This document shows, piece by piece, positions 57,279 to 64,000 of a stretch of 64,000 bases of DNA. This stretch comes from Clostridium tertium (GTDB lineage: Bacteria; Bacillota; Clostridia; Clostridiales; Clostridiaceae). A model generated the notes under the pieces. The model was not told where the DNA came from. It worked only from the letters and a program-made list of their open reading frames with translations, and searched no databases. Every line of letters begins with the position of its first letter. The stretch's first letter is position 1. The stretch lies in contig NZ_JAGGJY010000007.1 of NCBI RefSeq assembly GCF_017873245.1, positions 1-64,000 of the forward strand. Reading direction: 5' to 3'. Both the position numbers and the translations under genes were made by a program.

Positions 57279-57440
57279 ATCTTCACCTCTTAGATATACT
57301 AAATTTATATATAAGTTTCAATTAATGATCTAAGTAATTGATATTAGTACAGTATTACTTATTAATATAATAATTTTACAACTTATATAGTAATACTAAT
57401 TATTATAAACTATTTATATTTATATTATTTATATCTATCT

Positions 57441-57467
57441 ACAAAAAATGCGACCATAAGGTCGCAG
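57441..57467 (-). terminator. Terminator after rplT
   Basis: TGCGACC and GGTCGCA (57449-57455, 57460-57466) with an ATAA loop and a T6 run on the minus strand. The rplT stop is five bases upstream. Confidence 0.88.
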
Positions 57468-57470
57468 TAA

Positions 57471-57830
57471 TTATTTATTTAGTTGGCTTTTTGCTACTTC
57501 TACTAAATCTGCAAATGCCTTAGGATCATTTATAGCTATTTCTGATAACATTTTTCTATTCATATCAATTCCAGCTAATTTGATTCCATTTATAAATTTT
57601 GAATATGAAAGACCATTCATTCTTGTAGCAGCATTAATTCTTGCTATCCATAATCTTCTGAAATCTCTCTTCTTTAATCTTCTTCCAACATAAGCATTTC
57701 TTAAAGCTCTTATTACTGATTCATTAGCAGTTTTAAATAATCTGCTCTTTCCACCATAATAACCTTTTGCAAGCTTTAATACTTTTTTATGATTTTTACG
57801 TGAGTTTACCGCTCTTTTAACTCTTGCCAT
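57471..57830 (-). CDS. rplT: 50S ribosomal protein bL20
   Basis: bL20 binds 23S rRNA early in 50S assembly and acts as translational or transcriptional repressor of its own operon. The 119-aa protein begins [22 protein letters not shown] and carries [21 protein letters not shown] segment ([16 protein letters not shown]). Length normal. It is 20 bases downstream of rpmI and ends in a terminator. Confidence 0.97.
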   Translation of the reverse strand: MARVKRAVNSRKNHKKVLKLAKGYYGGKSRLFKTANESVIRALRNAYVGRRLKKRDFRRLWIARINAATRMNGLSYSKFINGIKLAGIDMNRKMLSEIAINDPKAFADLVEVAKSQLNK

Positions 57831-57850
57831 GCTTCAAACCTCCTACAATC

Positions 57851-58048
57851 TTATAAATATGGTAATAATTTCTTCATTGCTTTTTCTTGAGTAGTTGAAA
57901 CATAAGCAGTCTTTCTTAAGTTTCTCTTTCTCTTAGAGCTTTTCTTTGTTAAGATATGGCTCTTGAAAGCTTTTGCTCTTTTTAGCTTTCCTGTACCTGT
58001 TTTTTTAAATCTTTTTGCTGCACCTCTGTGCGTTTTCATTTTTGGCAT
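57851..58048 (-). CDS. rpmI: 50S ribosomal protein bL35
   Basis: The 65-aa basic protein begins [20 protein letters not shown] and contains the [17 protein letters not shown] segment, full length for bL35. AGAGGAGG precedes the ATG. In most Firmicutes infC comes first in this operon; here the gene is instead the first ORF after a structured leader. Confidence 0.97.
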   Translation of the reverse strand: MPKMKTHRGAAKRFKKTGTGKLKRAKAFKSHILTKKSSKRKRNLRKTAYVSTTQEKAMKKLLPYL

Positions 58049-58310
58049 AATAAAATCCTCCTCTCAGATTATGCTTTATTAAGGGGCATAAATTCTAATA
58101 ATTATAAAATATCATAAACCAATTTCAAAAATATATGTTAAATAATAATTTCTCATTCTTGATTAACCCCTTAATTATAAGTAGTAATTTTAAATTAACT
58201 CTTCTATATCGAATTATTTAGAATCACTTTTAAATTGCATTTTATGCATATCTAATAATGCTAAACATTAAACTTCTTTTTTATCTTGTAACTTACTATA
58301 TTTGAACAAA

Positions 58311-58438
58311 ATAAAAAAGACAGCAATATGCCGTCCTCATAATACTCACGTTTAATTTAAATAATAAATTAAAATAAGAATATACTACCTTACTAAGCTC
58401 TGCCGTAAGGTGAGAAACGGCTTTGTTTCTTCTTAACA
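58311..58438 (-). promoter_or_regulatory. Structured leader/attenuator upstream of rpmI-rplT (L20-leader-like)
   Basis: From the predicted start near 58438 the minus-strand RNA has GCCGT...ACGGC (58417-58421, 58402-58406), a loop containing ACCTTAC that is complementary to GTAAGGT (58387-58393), giving a possible pseudoknot, and a terminator GACGGCA-TAT-TGCTGTC with six T residues (58311-58335). A second ACGGC in the terminator (58330-58334) can compete for GCCGT. This is the expected shape of an L20-binding attenuator. Rfam-level identification cannot be made here. Confidence 0.72.
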
Positions 58439-58444
58439 ATTGTA

Positions 58445-58473
58445 ATTATATTATTTGATAAAAAACTTGTCAA
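58445..58473 (-). promoter_or_regulatory. Consensus sigma-A promoter of the rpmI-rplT leader
   Basis: TTGACA (58468-58473), 17-base spacer and TATAAT (58445-58450), a perfect vegetative promoter. It fires into the structured leader and lies just downstream of ytxC. Confidence 0.92.
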
Positions 58474-58480
58474 CATAATT

Positions 58481-59371
58481 TTAAAATTTAACTTGTTTTT
58501 CTATACATAAAGAACATCCTTTGCAATAACTTACCTTATCTTCAAAAACATTTTCTATTGTATCTATAAATTCTTTATTTAAGCAATTTTTCTTTCCATG
58601 TATTATTACTCTCTTGGGAGCATTAGTTATTAACCCGCTTATTATTATATCTTCCATTTTCGCATCTGTATCTATTCTACACTCCATTAATTCTTTCATA
58701 AACTCATTAAATATATCTTCTTTATTTTTATCTTTTATTGAGTAATTTCCAATTTCATCAATAAGTATATTTACTTCATCTATTTTGCTTTCTTGAATAT
58801 CTACAAAATACTTTAATAGTTTAACAAACTCTCTGTATTCTTTTTCTACCATATAACTTTCAATAACCTTATCTATTATGTTTTCTATATCTTCTCTTAG
58901 CTCCTTCATTCTAAATCTAATAAACCCATTTATATTTATTTCTGAATTTTCTTCTAAACACCCCTTAATTTTTTCTATTACATTATTCATTTTATTCATG
59001 CAATACACTAAATTATCAAACTTTAGAGATTCTTTTCCTAATAATATTTGCATGATTTCTTCTTCAACTTCTATTACTTCTTCTTGTTTAAGAAAGAAAT
59101 AATTTTCAGTTAAAAAATCAAACATTTCTTTTTCTTTATATTGTTCTATAACAATTTTATATAACACATTACTTATATATAAATTTATGATATCTTTTAT
59201 TCTTTCATTATAACTATCATCATCACATAATATCTTTACTATATGATTATCAAGTTCCACACTTTCTACTATCCCAATTTTTATGTCTTTTTTCCTTAGA
59301 ATAGTCCTTAACTCCTGAATTTCACCTACAAAATCTAGATCGTCATTATAAACAAGCTTTAGTACAAGCAT
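58481..59371 (-). CDS. ytxC: YtxC-like sporulation protein
   Basis: The start at the ATG after AAGGGAG (59369-59371) gives 296 aa; the sigma-G-like promoter lies upstream of it, ruling out an in-frame ATG at 59449. The mostly helical protein carries regions with NGFIRFRMKELREDIENI and FMKELMECRI typical of YtxC, and ends in a Cys-x2-Cys pair (SYCKGCSLCIEKQ). YtxC is a putative sporulation protein next to thrS in B. subtilis. In this window thrS and infC are absent from the neighbourhood. Function unknown. Confidence 0.82.
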   Translation of the reverse strand: MLVLKLVYNDDLDFVGEIQELRTILRKKDIKIGIVESVELDNHIVKILCDDDSYNERIKDIINLYISNVLYKIVIEQYKEKEMFDFLTENYFFLKQEEVIEVEEEIMQILLGKESLKFDNLVYCMNKMNNVIEKIKGCLEENSEININGFIRFRMKELREDIENIIDKVIESYMVEKEYREFVKLLKYFVDIQESKIDEVNILIDEIGNYSIKDKNKEDIFNEFMKELMECRIDTDAKMEDIIISGLITNAPKRVIIHGKKNCLNKEFIDTIENVFEDKVSYCKGCSLCIEKQVKF

Positions 59372-59394
59372 GGATTTCACTCCCTTTCTAGTAA

Positions 59395-59424
59395 TAGTAT
59401 GTATAAATTTTAAAACTATATTCA
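59395..59424 (-). promoter_or_regulatory. Sigma-G-like forespore promoter of ytxC
   Basis: TGAATA (59419-59424), 17-base spacer and CATACTA (59395-59401) match the sigma-G consensus. Transcription would start near 59388, about 17 bases before the ytxC ATG. The gene's sporulation family agrees with this. Confidence 0.7.
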
Positions 59425-59442
59425 AAAAATATTTCTTAACAA

Positions 59443-59471
59443 TCGACAAAGATACATAACTAATCTATAAT
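59443..59471 (+). promoter_or_regulatory. Sigma-A-type promoter for the DUF6873 gene
   Basis: TCGACA (59443-59448), 17-base spacer and TATAAT (59466-59471) precede the ATG by 38 bases. Confidence 0.7.
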
Positions 59472-59508
59472 TAATCCATATTTATTATTAATTTTTAGGA
59501 GCCTATTT

Positions 59509-60210
59509 ATGATTTGTTTTGTTGATTATAGAATTACTGAATTAGAAAAAAAAGTACTTAAATCTCTTAATTTATCAATATTAGAAATACCAAAGTGTAA
59601 TAATTTGTACAAAGCTATTGATGGTCATGTGGACATACAATTAAATATAATAGATAAAAAGTCGAAAAAAGTAATAATTCATAAAGATATATCAAAAATT
59701 TTCAAAGAAAAACTTGATATTTTTAATATAAACTATATAGAAAGTTCAAAATTCTTAAACTATTCTTATCCTGAAAATATATTTTTAAATGCATTGATTC
59801 TAGAAAATCATTTTATACATAACTTAAAATATACTGACGAAAATTTACTTTCAACTCAAAGCCACAAAAATTTAATTAATGTTAAACAAGGATATACCAA
59901 ATGTTCTTGCTTACCAGTAAATGATAAAGCCTTTATAACTAACGATACCGGAATATATAACACATTAAAAAATCATGGTTTTGATATCCTGCTATTACCT
60001 CCAGGCGATATAATACTAGAAGGTTTAGATTATGGCTTTATTGGTGGTGTAGGTGGCCTTATTAATAAAGATTTAATGGCTTTCTATGGTAATTTAGATT
60101 TATATCTTTATGGCGATAAAGTAAAATCTTTTTTAAAAAAGTATGGAATAACCCCTATTTATCTAATGAATGAAAAACTTCATGATAGAGGGAGCTTACT
60201 TGTTTTATAG
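59509..60210 (+). CDS. DUF6873-like GME-fold protein
   Basis: The 233-aa protein has no signal peptide. Conserved-looking segments include DGHVDIQLNII, GYTKCSCLPVNDKAFITNDTG and ILEGLDYGFIGGVGGLI with HDRGSLLVL at the end. Short strands separated by Gly and Asp loops resemble the pentein fold of guanidine-modifying enzymes, and the family is, to my knowledge, annotated DUF6873 with a GME fold. A catalytic Cys of amidinotransferase type is not obvious, so the function is unknown. A TTAGGAG site precedes the ATG. A tandem repeat spans its stop codon. Confidence 0.6.
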   Translation: MICFVDYRITELEKKVLKSLNLSILEIPKCNNLYKAIDGHVDIQLNIIDKKSKKVIIHKDISKIFKEKLDIFNINYIESSKFLNYSYPENIFLNALILENHFIHNLKYTDENLLSTQSHKNLINVKQGYTKCSCLPVNDKAFITNDTGIYNTLKNHGFDILLLPPGDIILEGLDYGFIGGVGGLINKDLMAFYGNLDLYLYGDKVKSFLKKYGITPIYLMNEKLHDRGSLLVL

Positions 60211-60240
60211 CCTTTTACTTACTTGTTTTATAGCCTTTTA
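60195..60240 (+). repeat. Perfect 23-bp tandem duplication at a stop codon
   Basis: The unit CTTACTTGTTTTATAGCCTTTTA occurs twice head-to-tail (60195-60217 and 60218-60240). The first copy contains the last codons and TAG of the DUF6873 gene; the second lies just after it. The duplication is exact, so it is recent or selected. Confidence 0.9.
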
Positions 60241-60379
60241 TATAATACGTTTTATATATATAAATGTTTCTAATATTGATTTAACAATTTAATTTATAAT
60301 TCTTTGTTTATTATAAAATTTTTTAACATGTGAATAAATAAGATAAGAAAGTTATAAAAAGTAGATATGCTTTTTACCT

Positions 60380-60418
60380 TTTATAGCTATATAATTTTTA
60401 ATATTATATAGCTATAAA
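60380..60418. other. Sixteen-bp perfect hairpin between converging genes
   Basis: TTTATAGCTATATAAT (60380-60395) and its exact complement (60403-60418) flank a seven-base loop. It lies between the DUF6873 gene and the dNMP-kinase-like gene. There is no proper T-run on either strand, so termination is doubtful. Confidence 0.55.
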
Positions 60419-60452
60419 GTAATCTAAGAAATTATATAGTTGAATTAAAAAT

Positions 60453-60971
60453 TTAATGCAGTATATCTTTTATGATTAAATCTATTGAATCAATTTCTTT
60501 ATCTGTATAAGAATAAAGCTTATAATCATATGCATAATTATTAAGAGCTGTTTCAGTATTATGGTTACTTTGTTCTTTAGTTAAAATACTATTATAATCT
60601 AATCTAGTAATATGTATCGATATAGTTTTTCCTATTGATTTCAAACATTCTATTTCTTTTGGAAACCTTGCATCAGGTATAATTGCTACATCAAAATCAT
60701 CTTTTACTAAACTGAGTATTTTTACTAGTTCATTTATTAAAAACATTTCATCAATTTCTCTCATTCGATCTCCTAATTTTTGAAGTAAATCCCTTCCTTT
60801 TGCATCCTTTAAGCCGTTCCATTTGTATACTTGTGTTGCAACCATTTTCAAATAATCGGCATAATGAATTATAAATACTCTTTTTCCTTCTTTCTCAAGT
60901 ATATTTTTCAATTTATTTGCAAGAGTATCTTTTCCATGTCCTGCCCCTCCAGATATTGATATGTACTTCAT
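60453..60971 (-). CDS. Deoxynucleoside monophosphate kinase-like P-loop protein
   Basis: The 172-aa protein begins KYISISGGAGHGKDTLANKL with a P-loop GGAGHGKDT and shows helices with Arg/Asp residues in DAKGRDLLQKLGDRMRE and DFDVAIIPDARFPKE, the adenylate-kinase-like arrangement of small nucleotide kinases (phage dNMP kinases). It may phosphorylate a dNMP. It is preceded by AAGGAGG and has no operon partner. Substrate is not known. Confidence 0.7.
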   Translation of the reverse strand: MKYISISGGAGHGKDTLANKLKNILEKEGKRVFIIHYADYLKMVATQVYKWNGLKDAKGRDLLQKLGDRMREIDEMFLINELVKILSLVKDDFDVAIIPDARFPKEIECLKSIGKTISIHITRLDYNSILTKEQSNHNTETALNNYAYDYKLYSYTDKEIDSIDLIIKDILH

Positions 60972-61187
60972 TATAAATATCCTCCTTAAAGTAATTTATT
61001 TATGTATATATTTATATAACATTATTTTTTAATAAACATACTATCATTATATATAACCTACAATAAGGTTGGACTTATTATTCCAACCTTATAGAAGTGA
61101 TTAATTTAGCGATATTAGTATTATAAGTAAAAACTATTTATAGAAGATTATCTTATTTAAATTATACCTTACTTAAAATTCATTTTT

Positions 61188-61862
61188 TTAATTTAATATA
61201 ATTTTTTCTATTTCTATAATATCTTCTCTTAACTTATAATACTTTTTATTATTTTCTTTTTCTAATATATCTAATATAGTAATAACTTCATTTATATTAT
61301 TCCTATTTTCATGCATTTGTTGATTTCCTCTACCTAATTTATCACAAATGAAAAGTAATATTATATCATCAAAATTTTTACTACTCAATAATTTATTAAT
61401 ATTTGAAAAAGGTAAATTTTTTAATATATAAATATGATGCATATGAAATCTTACAATTTCACTTACATTTTCTACAAATCTAATATCTTCATATCTTTCT
61501 AGAAGCTCATATACCATTTTTGCTCCTTCTATATCATGCTCATAAGATCTGTATCTTCCTTTAATAAATTTAGTTGTAGGTATCTTACCAATATCATGCA
61601 ATAATGCAGACCACATAAATTTTTTACTGTCATTAGAAAAATCTTTTATCCTAGCTGCCACATCTATTACCATTTTAGTATGATTCCAGACATTTCCTTC
61701 TGGATGGAACTTCTTTTCTTGAGGTATATCTTTAAGCTTTGAAACTATACTAAAGTCACTATTTTTAAATTCTTCATTTTTCATTAGTTTATCTATTTCT
61801 ATAGATGGTTTCTCATTTTCAAGCAATATTTTATTTATTTTATTAAATATTTCTACTTGCAT
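61188..61862 (-). CDS. HD-domain phosphohydrolase
   Basis: The 224-aa protein has the metal-binding HD signature: FHPEGNVWNHTKMVIDVAAR near residue 50, LLHDIGKIPTTKF near residue 88 and a later YEHDIEGAKMVYEL with H near residue 110. Such proteins hydrolyse nucleotides or act as cyclic-nucleotide phosphodiesterases. No partner domain. The substrate is not deducible. AGGAGG precedes the ATG, and the gene reads away from tRNA-Cys. Confidence 0.75.
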   Translation of the reverse strand: MQVEIFNKINKILLENEKPSIEIDKLMKNEEFKNSDFSIVSKLKDIPQEKKFHPEGNVWNHTKMVIDVAARIKDFSNDSKKFMWSALLHDIGKIPTTKFIKGRYRSYEHDIEGAKMVYELLERYEDIRFVENVSEIVRFHMHHIYILKNLPFSNINKLLSSKNFDDIILLFICDKLGRGNQQMHENRNNINEVITILDILEKENNKKYYKLREDIIEIEKIILN

Positions 61863-61960
61863 ACTTTCACCTCCTAGTTTATTATTTGTATTAATTAATC
61901 TTTTTATTTTAATTTAGTATCAAAATAAATGTTATAACATAAAATATAATTATAAAGTTT

Positions 61961-62035
<75 letters not shown>

Positions 62036-62077
62036 AACAAAAAAGCTTAGATTAATCTAAGCTTTAATTTTTTATTT
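62036..62077. terminator. Bidirectional terminator between tRNA-Cys and hslO
   Basis: A perfectly palindromic stem AAAGCTTAGA-TTAA-TCTAAGCTTT (62042-62065) with a T-run on the plus strand and an A-run on the other. It ends tRNA-Cys and also lies just beyond the hslO stop at 62072. Confidence 0.85.
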
Positions 62078-62953
62078 TCTTGCTTTATCTAATATTTCAC
62101 CAATTTCTTTATTTGAAAAATTATATGCAGTATTACAGAAATTACATTTAATTTCTTCTTCTTTACCATCATCATATATTTCTTGAAGTTCTTTTTCTCC
62201 TATAGATATTAAAGCTGCTTCAACTCTTTCTCTTGAGCAATTACAAGTATATTCTGGTGTAGCATCTTCTAAAATTTTCAGATCCATTCCTTCAAATATA
62301 TACTCTAATACCTTATCTATACTTCCATGTTCTTGTAACATTTGAGTTATTGAAGGAACTTCTTCCAATCTATATGTTATTAAATCTGATAATAAATCAT
62401 CAGCATTTGGCATCATTTGAATTATAAATCCGCCTGCAACCTTTATTGAATAATCTCTATCTACTAAAACTCCTAAAGCTACTGCAGATGGTGTTTGTTC
62501 TGATACTGTAAAGTAATATGCTAAATCTTCACCAATTTCTCCTGTATATATAGGAACTTGACCTACATAAGGATCTCTCATTCCTAAATCTTTAATAACT
62601 GTAAATTCACCATTTACACCTACGTATCCACCTACATCTAATTTCCCTTTTGCGTTTAAAGTAAGATTTCCGTATGGATTTCCGATAAATCCTTTAACCT
62701 TTCCGCCTTCATATGCTGTTACAGTAATTCCTTTCGCTTCCCCGCCACCATTTATTCTTAAAGTCATTACTTCCTTTTCTGATTTTAATGTAGTACCCAT
62801 TAAAGCTCCTGCAGTAAGCATTCTACCAAGTGCTGCTGCTGCAACTGGTGTACATTCATGTATTTTACTTCCTGTATTAACTAAATCAGTAGTTTCTCCA
62901 GCAATAATTCTTACCATTCCATCTTTTGCTGTTGCTCTTATAATTTTATCCAT
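62072..62953 (-). CDS. hslO: Redox-regulated chaperone Hsp33
   Basis: Hsp33 is a holdase activated by oxidation. The 293-aa protein has the N-terminal domain with [20 protein letters not shown] and the C-terminal zinc switch with Cys at about 237, 239, 270 and 273 (CNC and CNFC), all four present. It lies 13 bases downstream of the methyltransferase gene and shares its promoter. Confidence 0.96.
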   Translation of the reverse strand: MDKIIRATAKDGMVRIIAGETTDLVNTGSKIHECTPVAAAALGRMLTAGALMGTTLKSEKEVMTLRINGGGEAKGITVTAYEGGKVKGFIGNPYGNLTLNAKGKLDVGGYVGVNGEFTVIKDLGMRDPYVGQVPIYTGEIGEDLAYYFTVSEQTPSAVALGVLVDRDYSIKVAGGFIIQMMPNADDLLSDLITYRLEEVPSITQMLQEHGSIDKVLEYIFEGMDLKILEDATPEYTCNCSRERVEAALISIGEKELQEIYDDGKEEEIKCNFCNTAYNFSNKEIGEILDKARK

Positions 62954-62966
62954 TTATATTCCTCCA

Positions 62967-63701
62967 TCACTTTTTAACTACGTACATTATTCTTTCTGTT
63001 TGATTTTCTACTTTTCTATTTGAATATCCATCAAATTTACCTATTACTTTTAAATCCAATTCTTTAAGTTTATTTTCTATAAAGCTCTCTTTGTATGCTC
63101 TTTCTAAATGCTCTTCTTCAAATCTTTCATACAATTCACCTTTTTTAACAAAGAATGTTAAATACATACTTAAAAGATCATCTTCAAAATTATTTTCCCA
63201 AGTATAAAATACATCCTCTTCACTATATGTATATATATTATTACCTAATATCTCTGAAAGCTTATAATATGAGTTTATATCAAATATGAAAATACCATCA
63301 TCATTTAAATGCTCTTTAACTCTTGTTAAGTAATCAACAAATTTAGATTCTTCTATTATATAATTAGATGAATCTAAAACTGATGTTATTAAATCAAATT
63401 TCCTATTTAGACTAAGCTCACTCATATCTTGACAAATTAACTTACATTTAATTTTTTCTTTCTTTAATTTATCAAAAGCTTCTCTAAGCATATCATCTGA
63501 TAAATCTACAGCAAAAGATTCTTTGAAATTTTTAGCTAACTTCACTGTAACATTCCCAGTCCCGCATGCTATATCTAAATAATTATTAAAGTTTATATTT
63601 TCACCATTGCAAATTTCAATAATTCTTGAGCACATTTCTTCATAATTTATATCTTCATTTATTAGCTCATCATATATTTTAGCAAACTCTCCATATGTCA
63701 A
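62967..63701 (-). CDS. Class I SAM-dependent methyltransferase
   Basis: The start is a TTG (63699-63701) after GGGGGAGGG, because the promoter at 63742-63770 lies inside the longer in-frame ATG version. The 244-aa protein has the SAM motif YLDIACGTGNVTVKLAK near residue 43, a downstream DLSDDM and YIFDINSYYKL-like segment (IFIFDINSY). No substrate-specific domain. It resembles small-molecule or ubiquinone-type methyltransferases of clostridia. It precedes hslO. Confidence 0.85.
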   Translation of the reverse strand: MTYGEFAKIYDELINEDINYEEMCSRIIEICNGENINFNNYLDIACGTGNVTVKLAKNFKESFAVDLSDDMLREAFDKLKKEKIKCKLICQDMSELSLNRKFDLITSVLDSSNYIIEESKFVDYLTRVKEHLNDDGIFIFDINSYYKLSEILGNNIYTYSEEDVFYTWENNFEDDLLSMYLTFFVKKGELYERFEEEHLERAYKESFIENKLKELDLKVIGKFDGYSNRKVENQTERIMYVVKK

Positions 63702-63741
63702 AAAATTTCCCTCCCCCTTTTTAATAGAGTTTTCTAAAACT

Positions 63742-63770
63742 ATATTAAATGTAAAATTTCCTTTAGTCAA
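63742..63770 (-). promoter_or_regulatory. Sigma-A promoter for the methyltransferase-hslO operon
   Basis: TTGACT (63765-63770), 17-base spacer and TAATAT (63742-63747). It lies within the longer ATG frame of the methyltransferase gene, supporting the TTG start. Confidence 0.72.
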
Positions 63771-63915
63771 TCTATAGAAAAAAATAAAATTTTTAAATGA
63801 TTTCAATGTACGTTTTTATATACAATTTGAATGTAGTTTTATTTTATATTTTCAAGTAAAATTAGCCTTTAAGATTATATTCATAATAATTTTATATAAT
63901 TAATCAAAAATAGTT

Positions 63916-64000
63916 TTATTTTCTTCCTAGAATTTCTTCATTTGTTGGTATCTTTAACATTCTCTTTCTTTTTGTCATTATACCACCTATACGCCCTGTT
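63916..64000 (-). CDS. Small acid-soluble spore protein, Ssp4-like (3' part)
   Basis: The last 28 codons are visible and read TGRIGGIMTKRKRML followed by a short KIPTNEEILGRK tail. The TGRIGGxMTKRKR segment is the DNA-binding end of the small alpha/beta-type SASPs known from clostridia (Ssp4-like). These coat spore DNA. The 5' end lies beyond the window. Alternatives: in another frame a 21-aa ORF begins at an ATG inside, but SASP is the better fit. Confidence 0.6.
   Translation of the reverse strand, partial: TGRIGGIMTKRKRMLKIPTNEEILGRK

Noticed and set aside
61063..61092. Eleven-bp hairpin between the dNMP-kinase-like and HD genes
   Set aside because: The stem is perfect but no T-run follows on either strand, so it is not called a terminator.
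63916..64000. Alternative frame at the right edge reading NRAYRWYND...
   Set aside because: The SASP-like TGRIGG-MTKRKR frame is a much better family match, and the other frame has no recognisable domain.

Overview
The window looks like a stretch of a low-G+C, spore-forming, meso-DAP-type Firmicute of the Clostridium sensu stricto kind. The evidence is very AT-rich intergenic DNA, strong AGGAGG-type ribosome binding sites with frequent TTG and GTG starts, and a Firmicute division cluster with sepF, ylmG, ylmH and divIVA. Sporulation genes are present (ytxC with a sigma-G-like promoter, pdaA, a SpoVD-type PBP, a SASP at the right edge), as is a T-box upstream of pheST. Almost all genes are on the minus strand; plus-strand exceptions are rqcH, pdaA, a decarboxylase, a DUF6873 gene and tRNA-Cys.

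Layout: 1-5.0 kb is a type IV pilus/pseudopilin operon (pilB, pilC, four class III-signal pilin-like proteins, a PilM/GspL-like protein and the start of a PilN-like gene) with overlapping, translationally coupled frames. 5.0-11.5 kb holds a lipoprotein with dapF, divergent rqcH, an rRNA methyltransferase, pyrR and rluD. 11.6-26.7 kb is the division and cell wall cluster, read right to left: mraZ, rsmH, ftsL, spoVD, murE, murF, mraY, ftsW, ftsQ, DUF881-sbp-DUF881, ylmE, sepF, ylmG, ylmH, divIVA. ylmG appears to start at ATA and has no ATG, GTG or TTG start near its beginning. 26.9-29.3 kb has ychF and pdaA. 29.3-34.7 kb is a cyclodeaminase-like gene and a surface-glycan locus (two glycosyltransferases, a MurJ-type flippase, a TagA/WecG transferase). 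34.7-50.6 kb carries a MITE-like palindromic repeat, a TPR protein, phosphoglucomutase, ribosomal L25, a PLP decarboxylase, a VanY-type carboxypeptidase, mutS2, a U32 peptidase, zapA and a DUF368 protein. 50.7-59.4 kb has pheST with its T-box, a SpoU methyltransferase, ktrAB, rpmI-rplT behind a structured leader, and ytxC. The right end has a DUF6873 gene, a dNMP-kinase-like gene, an HD protein, tRNA-Cys, hslO with a methyltransferase, and a partial SASP gene.

Functionally the window is dominated by envelope biology. DapF supplies meso-DAP, MurE (with a DNPR motif) and MurF build the UDP-MurNAc-pentapeptide, MraY makes lipid I, FtsW and the PASTA PBP polymerise and crosslink, and FtsL/FtsQ/SepF/DivIVA/ZapA organise the septum. 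PdaA and VanY-type enzymes modify peptidoglycan, and the GT-flippase-TagA locus probably makes a wall polymer. The more unusual signals are regulatory: an ATA start (ylmG), a Shine-Dalgarno separated from its ATG by a small hairpin (mraY), an L20-leader-like attenuator with no infC behind it, MraZ boxes at 10-bp spacing, and a sigma-G-like promoter before ytxC. No CRISPR array, prophage or complete insertion sequence was seen.
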